Part shown: one piece after another, positions 1 to 7,682 of the stretch | Position numbering within the stretch: the stretch's first letter is position 1 | Layout: every line of letters begins with the position of its first letter | Assembly: GCA_036676295.1 (NCBI GenBank) | Contig: JAKFDE010000065.1 | Coordinates: 1-64,000 of the forward strand | DNA length: 64,000 nt | Source of the DNA: UBA4416 sp036676295 | Lineage (GTDB): Bacteria; Bacteroidota; Bacteroidia; B-17B0; Aurantibacillaceae | Reading direction: 5' to 3' | Program-made: the position numbers and the translations under genes | Notes under the pieces: model-generated | Database searches by the model: none | Seen by the model: the letters and a program-made list of their open reading frames with translations, nothing else | Told to the model about the DNA's origin: nothing

Positions 1-2
1 GT

Positions 3-440
3 ATCGCGCACACTTTAATCGAGCACCGGAAACAAGCTGCCACGCGCGCCGTGCTCACGCCGCTGGAGCAGCGCCTCACGGCCGCATTTGCCGAACTGAC
101 CGGCGATCGGGCCCGCGAAGTCTTCCTCGACGAACATCTACAAATCTCCGGCATCGGTCGCACGCGCGCGGAGAGTCATGCGTTCGAGCTGCTATCCCAA
201 GGAGCGAAAGAACAGCTCCTCCTGTGCCTCCGCATCGCCGTCGCCCAGGAACTCGCGGCCGACGAACCACAAGTCCTCATCCTTGATGATGTCTTGGTAA
301 ACACCGACCCCGTCCGCCAAGACCGCATTCTCGACGTCCTCGGAGCCCAAGCCGCCCGCCTTCAAATTCTCATCCTCACCTGCCACCCCGACCGCTATCG
401 CGGACTCGGCCAGTCGATCGCCCTCGCCGCCACACCCTGA
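3..440 (+). CDS. C-terminal fragment of a YhaN/SMC-like AAA ATPase (5' end outside window)
   Basis: The reading frame is open from the first bases of the window, so only the C-terminal ~145 residues are present. They show an ABC/SMC-type ATPase tail: a signature-like stretch LLSQGAKEQLLLCLRIAVA, a Walker B strand VLILDDVLVNTD followed by the expected basic residues, and a final ILILTCHP that fits the switch histidine region. The order and wording resemble the C-terminal head of YhaN-type and RecN/SbcC-type ATPases, which act on DNA ends. Substrate and partner cannot be told. Base composition is clearly more GC-rich than everything after ~850, and codon use (CTC, GCC, CGC) is unlike the rest of the window, so this belongs to a different genome or replicon. 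Confidence 0.75.
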   Translation: MAHTLIEHRKQAATRAVLTPLEQRLTAAFAELTGDRAREVFLDEHLQISGIGRTRAESHAFELLSQGAKEQLLLCLRIAVAQELAADEPQVLILDDVLVNTDPVRQDRILDVLGAQAARLQILILTCHPDRYRGLGQSIALAATP

Positions 441-586
441 AAAATAGCATGCTTCCGACCGGCCCCCTCCCACTCCCGCACTCAGTTCCCGATGACCTCG
501 CGCCGTCATCCGACGTCCAACCCGTTGCCGCTCTTACGACAGGACCGAAGCAACAATCATGTAATGTCTGATATGATTTCCTGATT

Positions 587-846
587 ATGAATGATCCTAA
601 AGGCTCAGTGTGGCGAAAATGGGATATGCACATTCATACCCCCGCATCTTTCCATTGGAAGGGCCAACGGTTTCCCACCATGAAGCAGGAAGAGTGCGAG
701 TCTTCGCTAAAGAGCATTGTCGACAAAATGGCGGCGGGGGACATCGCGGCTTATTGCATAGTAGATTATTGGACGTTTGACGGCTATATAAAGTTAAAGG
801 CTTATATGGATTTGGATCACTTTTACCCCAAATCTTTGCATCCTTA
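587..846 (+). pseudogene. N-terminal fragment of a PHP-domain ATPase (TrlF-like), cut at the junction
   Basis: The start MNDPKGSVWRKWDMHIHTPA is typical of proteins that begin with a PHP phosphoesterase domain followed by an SMC/AAA-like ATPase: the HIH motif is the first PHP metal-binding pair and IVDYWTFDGY carries the next conserved Asp. Such proteins are normally many hundreds of residues long; here recognisable sequence stops after about residue 75-85. The frame continues to 970, but from ~847 it only reads the antisense of a Bacteroidota TonB receptor gene, so that tail is not real. It lies 146 bases after the ATPase fragment on the same strand, so both may have been one operon in the donor genome. 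Reaction and substrate unknown. Confidence 0.6.
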
Positions 847-854
847 CTTTGCAT
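834..854. other. Composition and gene junction (probable contig chimera point) with 8-bp direct repeat
   Basis: CTTTGCAT occurs at 834-841 and again at 847-854. Left of it the DNA is GC-rich or moderate and reads PHP-ATPase on the plus strand; right of it the DNA is AT-rich and reads a TonB receptor on the minus strand. Both genes are broken here. The short repeat is compatible with microhomology joining during assembly or amplification, or with real illegitimate recombination. Confidence 0.6.
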
Positions 855-1548
855 TATCTTTTTTTAATTTGATATTGATAATGGATGAACCGGCCGCGTC
901 GTATTTTGAAGAAGGATTAGCAATAAATTCTATTTTATCGATAGCTGAGGAAGAAATTCCTCTTAGATAATTTGCAAGATCACTTCCTGTCATTGGAGTT
1001 GGTTTACCATCAATCCATATGGAAACACCTGAACGGCCTTTGAAGCTGATATTGTCATTATTATCAACCCTTACTCCCGGAGCCTTTTCAATGACTTCAA
1101 AAGCAGATGAGCCTGTTGAGGCAATACTATTCTCAACATTCAGGATCATTTTCCCATGCTCTCTTTCTATATATGGTTTTCTGGCAGAAACGGTTACTTC
1201 AGTTAAAGCAACTGCGGTTTTTTGTAAGATAACCGGCTCGAGTGTTTTTGATTGATTAAGGAAGATCAATTCACTGTTATGTTTTACATAACCAATTGAA
1301 TTGGTTTGGATAAAGTAACTGCCAGTATTGATGTCGCTGAATTTAAACTCTCCTTTTTCATCGCTAAACTCTGTTTTAACTAACGAAGAATCACTGGTTT
1401 TTAATAGTTGAATAATGACATCTTGAACAGGCTGTTTTTGTTCATTTACAATATAGCCGATGAGTTCATTCTTTTGAATATTATTTTCCTGAGCACTGAT
1501 TTGGTTTGCAAAGAAAATAATTGCGAATATGAATACTGATTGTTTCAT
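844..1548 (-). pseudogene. TonB-dependent outer-membrane receptor, N-terminal fragment
   Basis: The product starts with a signal peptide (MKQSVFIFAIIFFANQISAQ), then a carboxypeptidase-regulatory-like beta-sandwich at about residues 28-110 (ELIGYIVNEQKQPVQDVIIQLL) and a TonB plug domain at about 115-232 (SVSARKPYIEREHGKMILNVENS, then RGSGVSIWIDGKP-like and IINIKLKKDNAK). Receptors of this outer-membrane beta-barrel family are usually 750-950 residues; here the frame stops at residue 234, right at the start of the barrel and at the composition junction, so the barrel is missing because of the join and not through a normal stop. The stop codon itself is built from junction sequence. It sits directly downstream of the MarR gene (25 bases), so the two probably form one unit. 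Confidence 0.8.
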
Positions 1549-1573
1549 GGCATATTGTTTATGGTATTAGCCT

Positions 1574-2002
1574 TCAGTCACAATTTTTAATGATGGCCGA
1601 TAATACTTTTTGAGTTGTTGTAATATCTTTATCATTAATATTTTGAAGCGCTGTTTCCCTGTTATTTAATACTACTTTGGATACTTCTTTAATTACTTTA
1701 TTTCCTTCAGGAGTAATTACCAAATTACTTCTGCGTTTATCTGTTTTGTTAACAGTACGTTTTAAGTACTTTGCCTTTACTAACAAACTAATGATGCGTG
1801 TTACCGAGGCATTATCTTTAAATACTTTATCAGCGATCTCCTGTTGTTGTATCTCCGGATTATCTAAAATACTCTTGATAATTAACCATTGATCAATTGT
1901 AATTTTTAATCCGGCTTGTCGCAATTGCTTTTGAGCAAACTGTCTGTATGTTTTAATAGCTTTTTCAATAGTGTAGAAAAGAGTGGTGTTTAATTTGTCC
2001 AT
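1574..2002 (-). CDS. MarR-family transcriptional regulator
   Basis: A winged-helix regulator of about 142 residues. The helix-turn-helix core is visible as DNPEIQQQEIADKVFKDNAS followed by VTRIISLLVKAKYLKRTVNKTDKRRSNLVITPEG, the standard recognition helix and beta-wing of MarR proteins. I choose the Met at 2002 (MDKLNTTLFY) and not the upstream one at 2050, because the first 16 residues upstream are not family-like and the region before 2002 is very AT-rich and promoter-like. MarR proteins usually repress neighbouring genes and respond to small phenolic or redox ligands; the adjacent TonB receptor is the obvious candidate target. No ligand can be inferred. Confidence 0.85.
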   Translation of the reverse strand: MDKLNTTLFYTIEKAIKTYRQFAQKQLRQAGLKITIDQWLIIKSILDNPEIQQQEIADKVFKDNASVTRIISLLVKAKYLKRTVNKTDKRRSNLVITPEGNKVIKEVSKVVLNNRETALQNINDKDITTTQKVLSAIIKNCD

Positions 2003-2140
2003 GATTTCTGATGTAAAGGTAAATGATTTATAAAGTATTTGATATATCAAATATATGAAACTATTAAATAAGTATATGAGTGGTAATAAAATAATTTTTA
2101 TGGAAACTATTTAGTAAATTGTAATCACTTTTGAGAAGAT

Positions 2141-2521
2141 ATGAAGCCTAAAAGCATTCCTTATAGTTTTGTTTTTGATCATTTAATTCCTTTGGAAATA
2201 ATTGTGAAGCCTATGTTTGGGATGAAGGCGATCTATGTAGAAGAAAAAATACTACTGATCTTAAAAAAAAGCGAAAAATCTCCTGAATCAAACGGTGTAT
2301 GGGTTGCCACGCATAAAGAGTATCACGAAAGTTTAAAAAATGAATTATCATTACAAACAATGAGTTCAGCAACTAAAAACAAGGAAACAATGGAATGGCA
2401 GTTGATAAGAGAAAGCGATGACCATTTTGAAGAGATGGTGATCAAAGTGTGTGAACTGATCAAACAGAAGGACATAAGAATAGGCAGAATTCCAAAAACA
2501 AAAAAGCCCAAGAAAAAATAG
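2141..2521 (+). CDS. Small TfoX/YjbR-like protein of unknown function
   Basis: 126 residues, no signal peptide or membrane segment. The segment FDHLIPLEIIVKPMFGMKAIYVEEKILLIL has the pattern KPMFGxxAIYV-x-K-LLIL seen in the N-terminal domain of TfoX/Sxy-like and related small alpha/beta proteins. The C-terminus (ELIKQKDIRIGRIPKTKKPKKK) is lysine-rich and could contact nucleic acid. I cannot name a reaction. It stands alone on the plus strand, diverging from the MarR gene, and is followed by a short hairpin with a T run. The family assignment is tentative. Confidence 0.6.
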   Translation: MKPKSIPYSFVFDHLIPLEIIVKPMFGMKAIYVEEKILLILKKSEKSPESNGVWVATHKEYHESLKNELSLQTMSSATKNKETMEWQLIRESDDHFEEMVIKVCELIKQKDIRIGRIPKTKKPKKK

Positions 2522-2552
2522 AGAATTGTTTATTTTGACTATGTCTATTGAT

Positions 2553-2577
2553 AAATCAAAAATCCTTTGATTTTTTA
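2553..2577 (+). terminator. Probable intrinsic terminator
   Basis: AAATCAAA, a 5-base loop, then TTTGATTT followed by T residues. It lies 32 bases after the stop of the preceding plus-strand gene. The stem is AT-only, so it is weak. Confidence 0.45.
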
Positions 2578-2616
2578 ATTAAACGAATAAATCACATAAC
2601 TTAAATTCAAAACCAT

Positions 2617-2883
2617 ATGACAGAGACGTATAAAAATTGCCAGAGTTGCGGAATGCCTTTAAAGAAAGACGAAAAGGGTGGAGGAACAAATGCCGATGGC
2701 ACAAAAAGCACAATGTATTGCAGTAAATGTTATGAAAATGGCAAATTTGTGAATCCCAATATGACTGTAACAGAAATGCAAACTTTAGTAAAGGGTAAAT
2801 TGAAGGAGTTTGGTTTTCCTGGATTTATTGCCGGTTGGTTCACAAAAGGAATCCCTAATTTGGAGCGTTGGAAAAATAAATAG
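2617..2883 (+). CDS. Putative zinc-ribbon protein
   Basis: 88 residues that begin with a zinc ribbon: CQSCGMPL near residue 8 and MYCSKCYENG near residue 35 give two CxxC pairs, the usual four-cysteine zinc site. The sequence between them (KKDEKGGGTNADGTKS) and the C-terminal PGFIAGWFTKGIPNLERW match the small Bacteroidota and Clostridia family annotated as putative zinc-ribbon domain. Its role is unknown. It has its own strong terminator and no obvious operon partner. Confidence 0.75.
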   Translation: MTETYKNCQSCGMPLKKDEKGGGTNADGTKSTMYCSKCYENGKFVNPNMTVTEMQTLVKGKLKEFGFPGFIAGWFTKGIPNLERWKNK

Positions 2884-2899
2884 ATAGTATTAAAATAGA

Positions 2900-2927
2900 A
2901 AGCCTTACGTTTCTGTAAGGCTTTTTT
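2900..2927 (+). terminator. Intrinsic terminator
   Basis: AAGCCTTAC, loop GTTTCT, GTAAGGCTT and then a T run. It begins 16 bases after the zinc-ribbon stop codon. Confidence 0.85.
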
Positions 2928-3037
2928 ATTAAAAAATAACATCTATAAAGTAAATAATCTAAGTTTTGAAATTTGTACCCTGATAAAAAATGTGGTAAAG
3001 TCATTTTGTTTTAAAGGTTAATAGTTGTTTAATGATA

Positions 3038-3232
3038 TTATATAAAGGCAGTTTTGTTGTGTCTACGTCTGTAAATTATGATTATATTAAGTTCTACAAA
3101 AGTGCTTTTTTGTAAAAAGATTAGCTGTTTTATAGATAGTTTCTCTAACTCCATTTTTTCATATACGAATGAATAACTTACTAATCGTTTAATGATTCTG
3201 GCTTTTCTTAATTCATGATGTTTATCGTTCAT
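3038..3232 (-). CDS. Possible small protein, 64 codons
   Basis: Starts MNDKHHELRKARIIKRLVSY and is rich in Lys, Arg and Leu. It is preceded by a purine-rich AGAGGGGCGTAAG that could act as a ribosome site, which is uncommon here. It lies at the 3' end of the minus-strand surface cluster. It resembles the 70-codon small gene at 11553-11765 only in size, charge and the ELK/ELRK opening. No family recognised; it may be non-coding. Confidence 0.3.
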   Translation of the reverse strand: MNDKHHELRKARIIKRLVSYSFVYEKMELEKLSIKQLIFLQKSTFVELNIIIIYRRRHNKTAFI

Positions 3233-3266
3233 CTTACGCCCCTCTATTTAATTATAATTTTTTTGA

Positions 3267-3395
3267 CTATTGCAATAGTTTTCTTGTAAGATTTAAAGGA
3301 AAGTTCAGATCGTTTAATGTGTTATTATTGTCTGCTGTAATTAAACGCATTTTATTTTCTAAATCTGAAAGTTGTCTATTTGTGTGTGCAATCAT
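3267..3395 (-). CDS. Possible small protein, 42 codons
   Basis: Reads MIAHTNRQLSDLENKMRLI and ends LNLTRKLLQ. It is a short charged helix-like peptide located just after the stop of the outer-membrane barrel gene. There is no recognised family and no clear ribosome site, so it may be fortuitous. Confidence 0.2.
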   Translation of the reverse strand: MIAHTNRQLSDLENKMRLITADNNNTLNDLNFPLNLTRKLLQ

Positions 3396-3412
3396 CAAGA
3401 TGTTTTGTGATA

Positions 3413-6196
3413 TTATAATGTGGATTTAATTTGTTTGAAATTGTAAGTTAAATGAAACATAAAATACTGCGAGAGGACTTTTGTCTGATTATCCTCTATG
3501 TAATTTGAGGATATTGTACGCGTGATGCTATTGTTATTATTCAATAGATCAAACGCGGAGAGTTTTATTTCGGCTGCGTTGTTCTTCAAAAATTTATAAG
3601 CAATGCTAGAAGATAAAAGGTTTACCTGTTGATTGTAGCCTGCTGCAAGTCCATAATAAGAAGTGCGTTGAAATTCTGATGTAAGTACAAGGTGTTTAAA
3701 CAATGTGAAGTTTAATTTTGCATCTATATTATCATAGTAGTAGTTATTGTTTTGGTTTGACTGAATACTATTTACGTTTATGTTATAGTTTCCAGTGTAG
3801 CCAATTGTAAAGTCTATTTTCTCACTGATATTGCTAGATAAATTAAGTCCTCCTGTAATAGTAGAGGCTTCAGAAATATTGGTTTTATTATTTATACTTA
3901 CCGGTGTACGGGTATAATTACCCCCGAAATTGAAATTAAGATTTGATTTAATTGGTCTAACTTTGAAGCCATAGGCTAAGAATGACCTGAAAGTTGAGTA
4001 GCCATTTAAATTTTGCGTTGTAGTGAGTTGTGTTCCTTTGTTTATGAAATAGTTATTAATTGTGGTATCATTAAAAAGGATATAGGTATTATTACCAATG
4101 TAATTTTGAGATAGTTTAGCAGATGCGAAAAAGAAAAGTGTGCGAGAGTTGCTTAAATTAATATTATTATAGCGCAAGGTTATATTGTGGTCGTATTGTT
4201 GTTTGAGGTAAGGATTTCCGGTTGATAAACTTGTAGGATTAGAATTGTCTATTACATTTTGCATTTGTGATATTCCCGGAACAGTAGTAGATGTTCGATA
4301 ATTTAATCGTAGTACTTTGAAAAAAGATGACTTATAAGTAAAGTTAGCTGTAGGTAAAAGGGTTTTGAACGAATAAATACTTTTAAGATCGGTTGGATAC
4401 TGTTGGTTTCCATTTAACTGTAAATTCTGTGCGTAGGTGCCGGCATTTAGATTTATTTTCCTTTTATTCCATGCATATAAAAGGCCGAGTTTTTGGGTAG
4501 TTGTATTATTTGAATATTTGCTCGAAAGCGAGGAGTTCAATTGATTGTAATCGCTTTGCTGCTCATTATAACTATAATTTAAGCTGTTATTGTCTGATAG
4601 AGTGTATGATGGATTGTAGGACAATAACACTTGTCCGTTTTTGAAAGCCTTTTCTGTATAAGTAATATTAGCAGAGTAGTTTTTACCGCCCCCCTTAACT
4701 TCACTTAATTGATTTTGCTTACTAATACTGTCACCCAAATAACTTAGGCCTGAGTTTAATGTAGTATTGCTTTGTGATTGATTTTGATCAGTTGCAATGT
4801 TTAGGGAAATCGTTCTGCCGGGTTTCGAAAATTTATGATTGTAAAGCGCTGTACCTGAAAACATATAACCGGATTTATTGGCTTGAGTAATACTGTTGTT
4901 AGTATTAAAAATTGAAGAGTCTAGTTTTGTTTCTGATGTAAAGTTTTTATTTATTGTTGAGTTTTGGAAAGTAATCCTAGGTGTAATTATGATAGTATTC
5001 ATCGAATCAATGTTATACTGAAGCTTAAAGTTTATTCTGTGGTTTTCGCTTTTTGATTCGGAAATTGTTTTCTCATTATAATATTGATTCTGACCTTCCC
5101 TTAAAAAGTACTGTCGTTGTATATTACTTTCCGTATTGTTTTTATTGCTATTGAAAAAATAGCTGCTGCTAACATTAATTTTTTTACCCCATGTATCGGA
5201 ATAGTTGAGCCCCGTAGCATTTATTGTATTAATACCAGATTGTTGTGTCGTAAAATAATCAGACAAATCAAGACCGCCTGGCGCGCTACCCATCATTCCT
5301 TGTATCATTTGAGGATTCATTCCTCCCGGCATTTTAGGCATGTTGCCCATACCCATAGAACCAAGTATATCTTGAATAGCGAAATTCTGCTGATTGATGT
5401 TATTAAAATTAGTTATAAGTGAAATCCTTCTGTTGCCAGAGAAGTAATTAATATTTCCTCCAAAGTTATATCTATCATTTGTGCCATAGCCTCCATAAGT
5501 CTTTCCGAAAACAGAGTTTTTAATTCCATTTTTGGTTTTTATATTCATTGTTTTGGTTGTATTTCCATCTTTAAACCCTGTAAAGTTTGCCTGATCAGAA
5601 GATTTGTCATAAATCTGAACACTACTTATCATATCAGCAGGAAGATTTTTAAGCGTAATAGAAACATCATCTCCGAAGAACTCTTTTCCATCTACCGTTA
5701 CCTTTTTAACTTCCTCTCCATTTGATTTTACGGTACCGTTTTCTATTGTTGTGCCGGGAAGTTTTTTAATCAAATCTTCTGCGGTGGCATCACTATTGAG
5801 TTTGTAAGCTAATGCATTATGCTCTGTTGTATCGCCATTTTGTTTTGCGAGATTCTGTTCGCCTATTACCTCAATTTCTTTGAGATTTTTTGTTTTAATA
5901 TTCAGATTAAAATTGAGTTTTTTGTTTGAAAACAAATCAATTTTTGTTTTGCAGCTATCATATCCAATCAGATATAGTGAGATTAAATAATGACCTTCGG
6001 GTATATTCACAATAAACTCTCCTGCAACATCGGTTGAAGTATAAAATTTTTTTGCACCTTCAATTTTGACTATCGTACCCGGCAGCATTTCCTTGGTAAT
6101 GCTATCATGAACTATACCAGAGAGTTGAACTGTTTTTTGTGCGTATGAATTTAATTTTAAAAGAAGAGCAATTAATATGATACTGTGTGCTTTCAA
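3413..6196 (-). CDS. Outer-membrane beta-barrel protein with carboxypeptidase-regulatory-like N-domain
   Basis: 927 residues. A signal peptide (MKAHSIILIALLLKLNSYAQ) is followed by a beta-sandwich at about 22-105 (GIVHDSITKEMLPGTIVKIEGA), then a plug-like domain at about 110-215 (KVTVDGKEFFGDD), and a long Asn/Ser/Tyr-rich beta-barrel ending YFMFHLTYNF, a typical outer-membrane C-terminus with aromatic alternation. This is the TonB-receptor-like outer-membrane beta-barrel family. A Met/Gly/Pro-rich insertion (LGSMGMGNMPKMPGGMNP) occurs near residues 277-305, in what should be an extracellular loop. The start codon abuts the stop of the upstream secreted-protein gene (6196/6197), so the two are co-transcribed and probably act together at the surface. 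Substrate unknown. Confidence 0.85.
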   Translation of the reverse strand: MKAHSIILIALLLKLNSYAQKTVQLSGIVHDSITKEMLPGTIVKIEGAKKFYTSTDVAGEFIVNIPEGHYLISLYLIGYDSCKTKIDLFSNKKLNFNLNIKTKNLKEIEVIGEQNLAKQNGDTTEHNALAYKLNSDATAEDLIKKLPGTTIENGTVKSNGEEVKKVTVDGKEFFGDDVSITLKNLPADMISSVQIYDKSSDQANFTGFKDGNTTKTMNIKTKNGIKNSVFGKTYGGYGTNDRYNFGGNINYFSGNRRISLITNFNNINQQNFAIQDILGSMGMGNMPKMPGGMNPQMIQGMMGSAPGGLDLSDYFTTQQSGINTINATGLNYSDTWGKKINVSSSYFFNSNKNNTESNIQRQYFLREGQNQYYNEKTISESKSENHRINFKLQYNIDSMNTIIITPRITFQNSTINKNFTSETKLDSSIFNTNNSITQANKSGYMFSGTALYNHKFSKPGRTISLNIATDQNQSQSNTTLNSGLSYLGDSISKQNQLSEVKGGGKNYSANITYTEKAFKNGQVLLSYNPSYTLSDNNSLNYSYNEQQSDYNQLNSSLSSKYSNNTTTQKLGLLYAWNKRKINLNAGTYAQNLQLNGNQQYPTDLKSIYSFKTLLPTANFTYKSSFFKVLRLNYRTSTTVPGISQMQNVIDNSNPTSLSTGNPYLKQQYDHNITLRYNNINLSNSRTLFFFASAKLSQNYIGNNTYILFNDTTINNYFINKGTQLTTTQNLNGYSTFRSFLAYGFKVRPIKSNLNFNFGGNYTRTPVSINNKTNISEASTITGGLNLSSNISEKIDFTIGYTGNYNINVNSIQSNQNNNYYYDNIDAKLNFTLFKHLVLTSEFQRTSYYGLAAGYNQQVNLLSSSIAYKFLKNNAAEIKLSAFDLLNNNNSITRTISSNYIEDNQTKVLSQYFMFHLTYNFKQIKSTL

Positions 6197-6934
6197 TTAT
6201 TTTAAATGAAGTTGATATTTAAAAATGGTTGTAGTACTTTGAAACATTTGTTCCATTTCCTGAGGATCTGGCATATTACCACTCGGAGAACCACCTCCCA
6301 TAGGTGGACCATCACCTCCCGGGGGATTACCTGAAAACTGTGGCATTGGAAGACCATTTACCACTATTGATAAAGTTATTTTTTTGTCTTTATCTGTGGT
6401 GGTAAGGTTATGGTAAAATGTTTTGAAAGGCACCTGGTATTCTACAGTAAGGATGCCTATTTCATCGTAAGCGCCAACTGCAATAATTCCTTCAATATTT
6501 TTTTGAATGTATGTGCCATTTCCTGTTATAAAACCTTTGGTGTTAAATTGTTTCAAGGATGGTTCCACTATTTTTTTTATTTGATTTATGTCAGAAGTAC
6601 CCGACATCGACATCGGTCTTTCCATTTTTGAGGTTGTTTGATCGTTGGATTTAACCGGATAATCAATGCCAATGATTTGCTTTTTCTTTCCGGTTGTGTC
6701 AATAAAAATTGACATACCTGCTTTTGCGGCTTTTATTTGAAATCTTGCATCTGGAATACGAATGCAGATATACAGCATACTATCATTATTAGTTGCGCTA
6801 TATTGGAAGTGCGCATCTTTATCATAATTTTGCAATGGAAGTTTCCACTCCGATGGATTACCATCTACTTCATTTTGAGCTACTGAGCTAAGCGATAATA
6901 ATGAAATAGCGAATATTAAAATACGTTTCTTCAT
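6197..6934 (-). CDS. Secreted protein, CBM9/DOMON-like start, Gly-Pro-Met-rich C-terminal segment
   Basis: 245 residues with a signal peptide (MKKRILIFAISLLSLSSVAQ). The mature start NEVDGNPSEW and the later DSMLYICIRIPDARF resemble carbohydrate-binding family 9-like or DOMON-like modules (IDG-x-W ... LYVA), but the match is loose. Residues ~208-230 are strikingly rich in Gly, Pro and Met (NPPGGDGPPMGGGSPSGNMP). The gene is directly joined to the downstream barrel gene with no gap. A candidate LytTR operator (6995-7018) lies 61-84 bases upstream of the start. Likely periplasmic or surface partner of the barrel; function not recognised. Confidence 0.7.
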   Translation of the reverse strand: MKKRILIFAISLLSLSSVAQNEVDGNPSEWKLPLQNYDKDAHFQYSATNNDSMLYICIRIPDARFQIKAAKAGMSIFIDTTGKKKQIIGIDYPVKSNDQTTSKMERPMSMSGTSDINQIKKIVEPSLKQFNTKGFITGNGTYIQKNIEGIIAVGAYDEIGILTVEYQVPFKTFYHNLTTTDKDKKITLSIVVNGLPMPQFSGNPPGGDGPPMGGGSPSGNMPDPQEMEQMFQSTTTIFKYQLHLK

Positions 6935-6994
6935 AGGTTTAATTGATACACAAAATTGCAGTTAAAATGGGGTAACGATAGTGTAAAAGATGAC

Positions 6995-7018
6995 GAAGCG
7001 GACAAATAAAAGGGTGAA
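6995..7018 (-). promoter_or_regulatory. Candidate LytTR operator, copy A
   Basis: Coding strand reads TTCACCC, 5 bases, TTTGTCCG. The same two blocks with the same spacing recur at 11853-11872 and, degenerated, at 14212-14231 and 12352-12371. The half-sites TTCACCC and TTTGTCC fit one pattern, TTYRYCC, repeated every 12 bases. The site is upstream of the secreted-protein/barrel pair. Confidence 0.55.
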
Positions 7019-7138
7019 GATGTTTTTTTAAGTTTTTTGTTTATGAAATATAATATCACTAGAATAATGTTGCCTAACATAAATTTATCAACACTCATAA
7101 AACTGATTTTATTAAGCTCTGTATAACCAAATTTTTTA

Positions 7139-7561
7139 TTATTTTCTGCCAAATATTTTGAGAATATGTTCAGTTATCAAAGGTTTTACTAAAAAGGCTT
7201 TGACATGTTTATTATTAAGACATCTATATTTGTCGAGTGGATCAATTGAAGCTGTTATCACTATTAATTCAGGGCTTCGCATTGTAGGGAAATTAAGGGA
7301 TTTAAAATCATTTAAAAACTGAAATCCACTTTTCGAGTGTATAAAAATATCAAGTAAAATAAAATCAGGAATAACATGAAAATGTTTGTCATCGCTTGCT
7401 TTATTTTTGAGATAATTCAAAGCGTCAACCGGGTTATTAAATTCAATAATATTAAAATCAGGAAAACATCTTGTAATAAGTGTTCTATGAATCAAAAGAT
7501 CGATCTCAGAATCATCTATTAACATAATTGTTAATGATCTATTTAATTTCTTTTTTTGCAT
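7139..7561 (-). CDS. Single-domain response regulator (CheY-like)
   Basis: From the Met at 7561 the product is ~140 residues: LTIMLIDDSEIDLLIHRTLI carries the acidic pair, FILLDIFIHSKSGFQFL the phospho-acceptor Asp, ELIVITASID the conserved Thr/Ser and AFLVKPL the Lys-Pro. There is no output domain, so it acts as a phosphate sink or by protein contact. The frame extends upstream to 7645, but those 28 residues are not receiver-like and come from the inverted-repeat leader, so I reject the longer start. It sits inside the cluster headed by the LytS/LytTR pair and may receive phosphate from that or an unlinked kinase. Confidence 0.85.
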   Translation of the reverse strand: MQKKKLNRSLTIMLIDDSEIDLLIHRTLITRCFPDFNIIEFNNPVDALNYLKNKASDDKHFHVIPDFILLDIFIHSKSGFQFLNDFKSLNFPTMRSPELIVITASIDPLDKYRCLNNKHVKAFLVKPLITEHILKIFGRK

Positions 7562-7575
7562 TAGAGTTAAATTGG

Positions 7576-7674
7576 CGAACCTGCCGGGGAGCTCTGAAAA
7601 AATTACAATGTGCTTCCTTATATCTCTCGTTTTCCGAGAAAACACATAAAAACTTAACTCCCCGGTGCGGTTCG
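7576..7674 (-). repeat. Imperfect 16-17 bp inverted repeat forming a structured leader before the response regulator
   Basis: CGAACCTGCCGGGGAG at 7576-7591 is nearly the reverse complement of CTCCCCGGTGCGGTTCG at 7658-7674 (the arms differ only in the central 2-3 bases). The enclosed ~66 bases contain a smaller hairpin, TCTCG-TTTTC-CGAGA, at 7623-7638. The arms are far more GC-rich than their surroundings. Position between the DUF4249 stop and the regulator start suggests a structured RNA leader, a processing site, or a small mobile palindrome. Confidence 0.55.
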
Positions 7675-7682
7675 TATCTTCA

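Larger units (their letters stand above)
2928..3412. other. AT-rich stretch with only weak small ORFs
   Basis: Between the zinc-ribbon terminator and the end of the large barrel gene there is no recognisable gene. Two short minus-strand ORFs (3038-3232 and 3267-3395) are listed separately with low confidence. I see no tRNA, repeat array or convincing promoter here. Confidence 0.5.

Noticed and set aside
847..970. Continuation of the PHP-ATPase frame past the junction
   Set aside because: It only reads the antisense of the TonB plug domain; no PHP similarity remains.
4627..4640. TTGTCCGTTTTTG in the barrel gene
   Set aside because: Inside a coding region on the opposite orientation, with no second block at the right distance.
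6931..7152. Minus-strand ORF of 73 codons
   Set aside because: It covers the candidate operator and promoter region of the secreted-protein gene and has no protein-like pattern.
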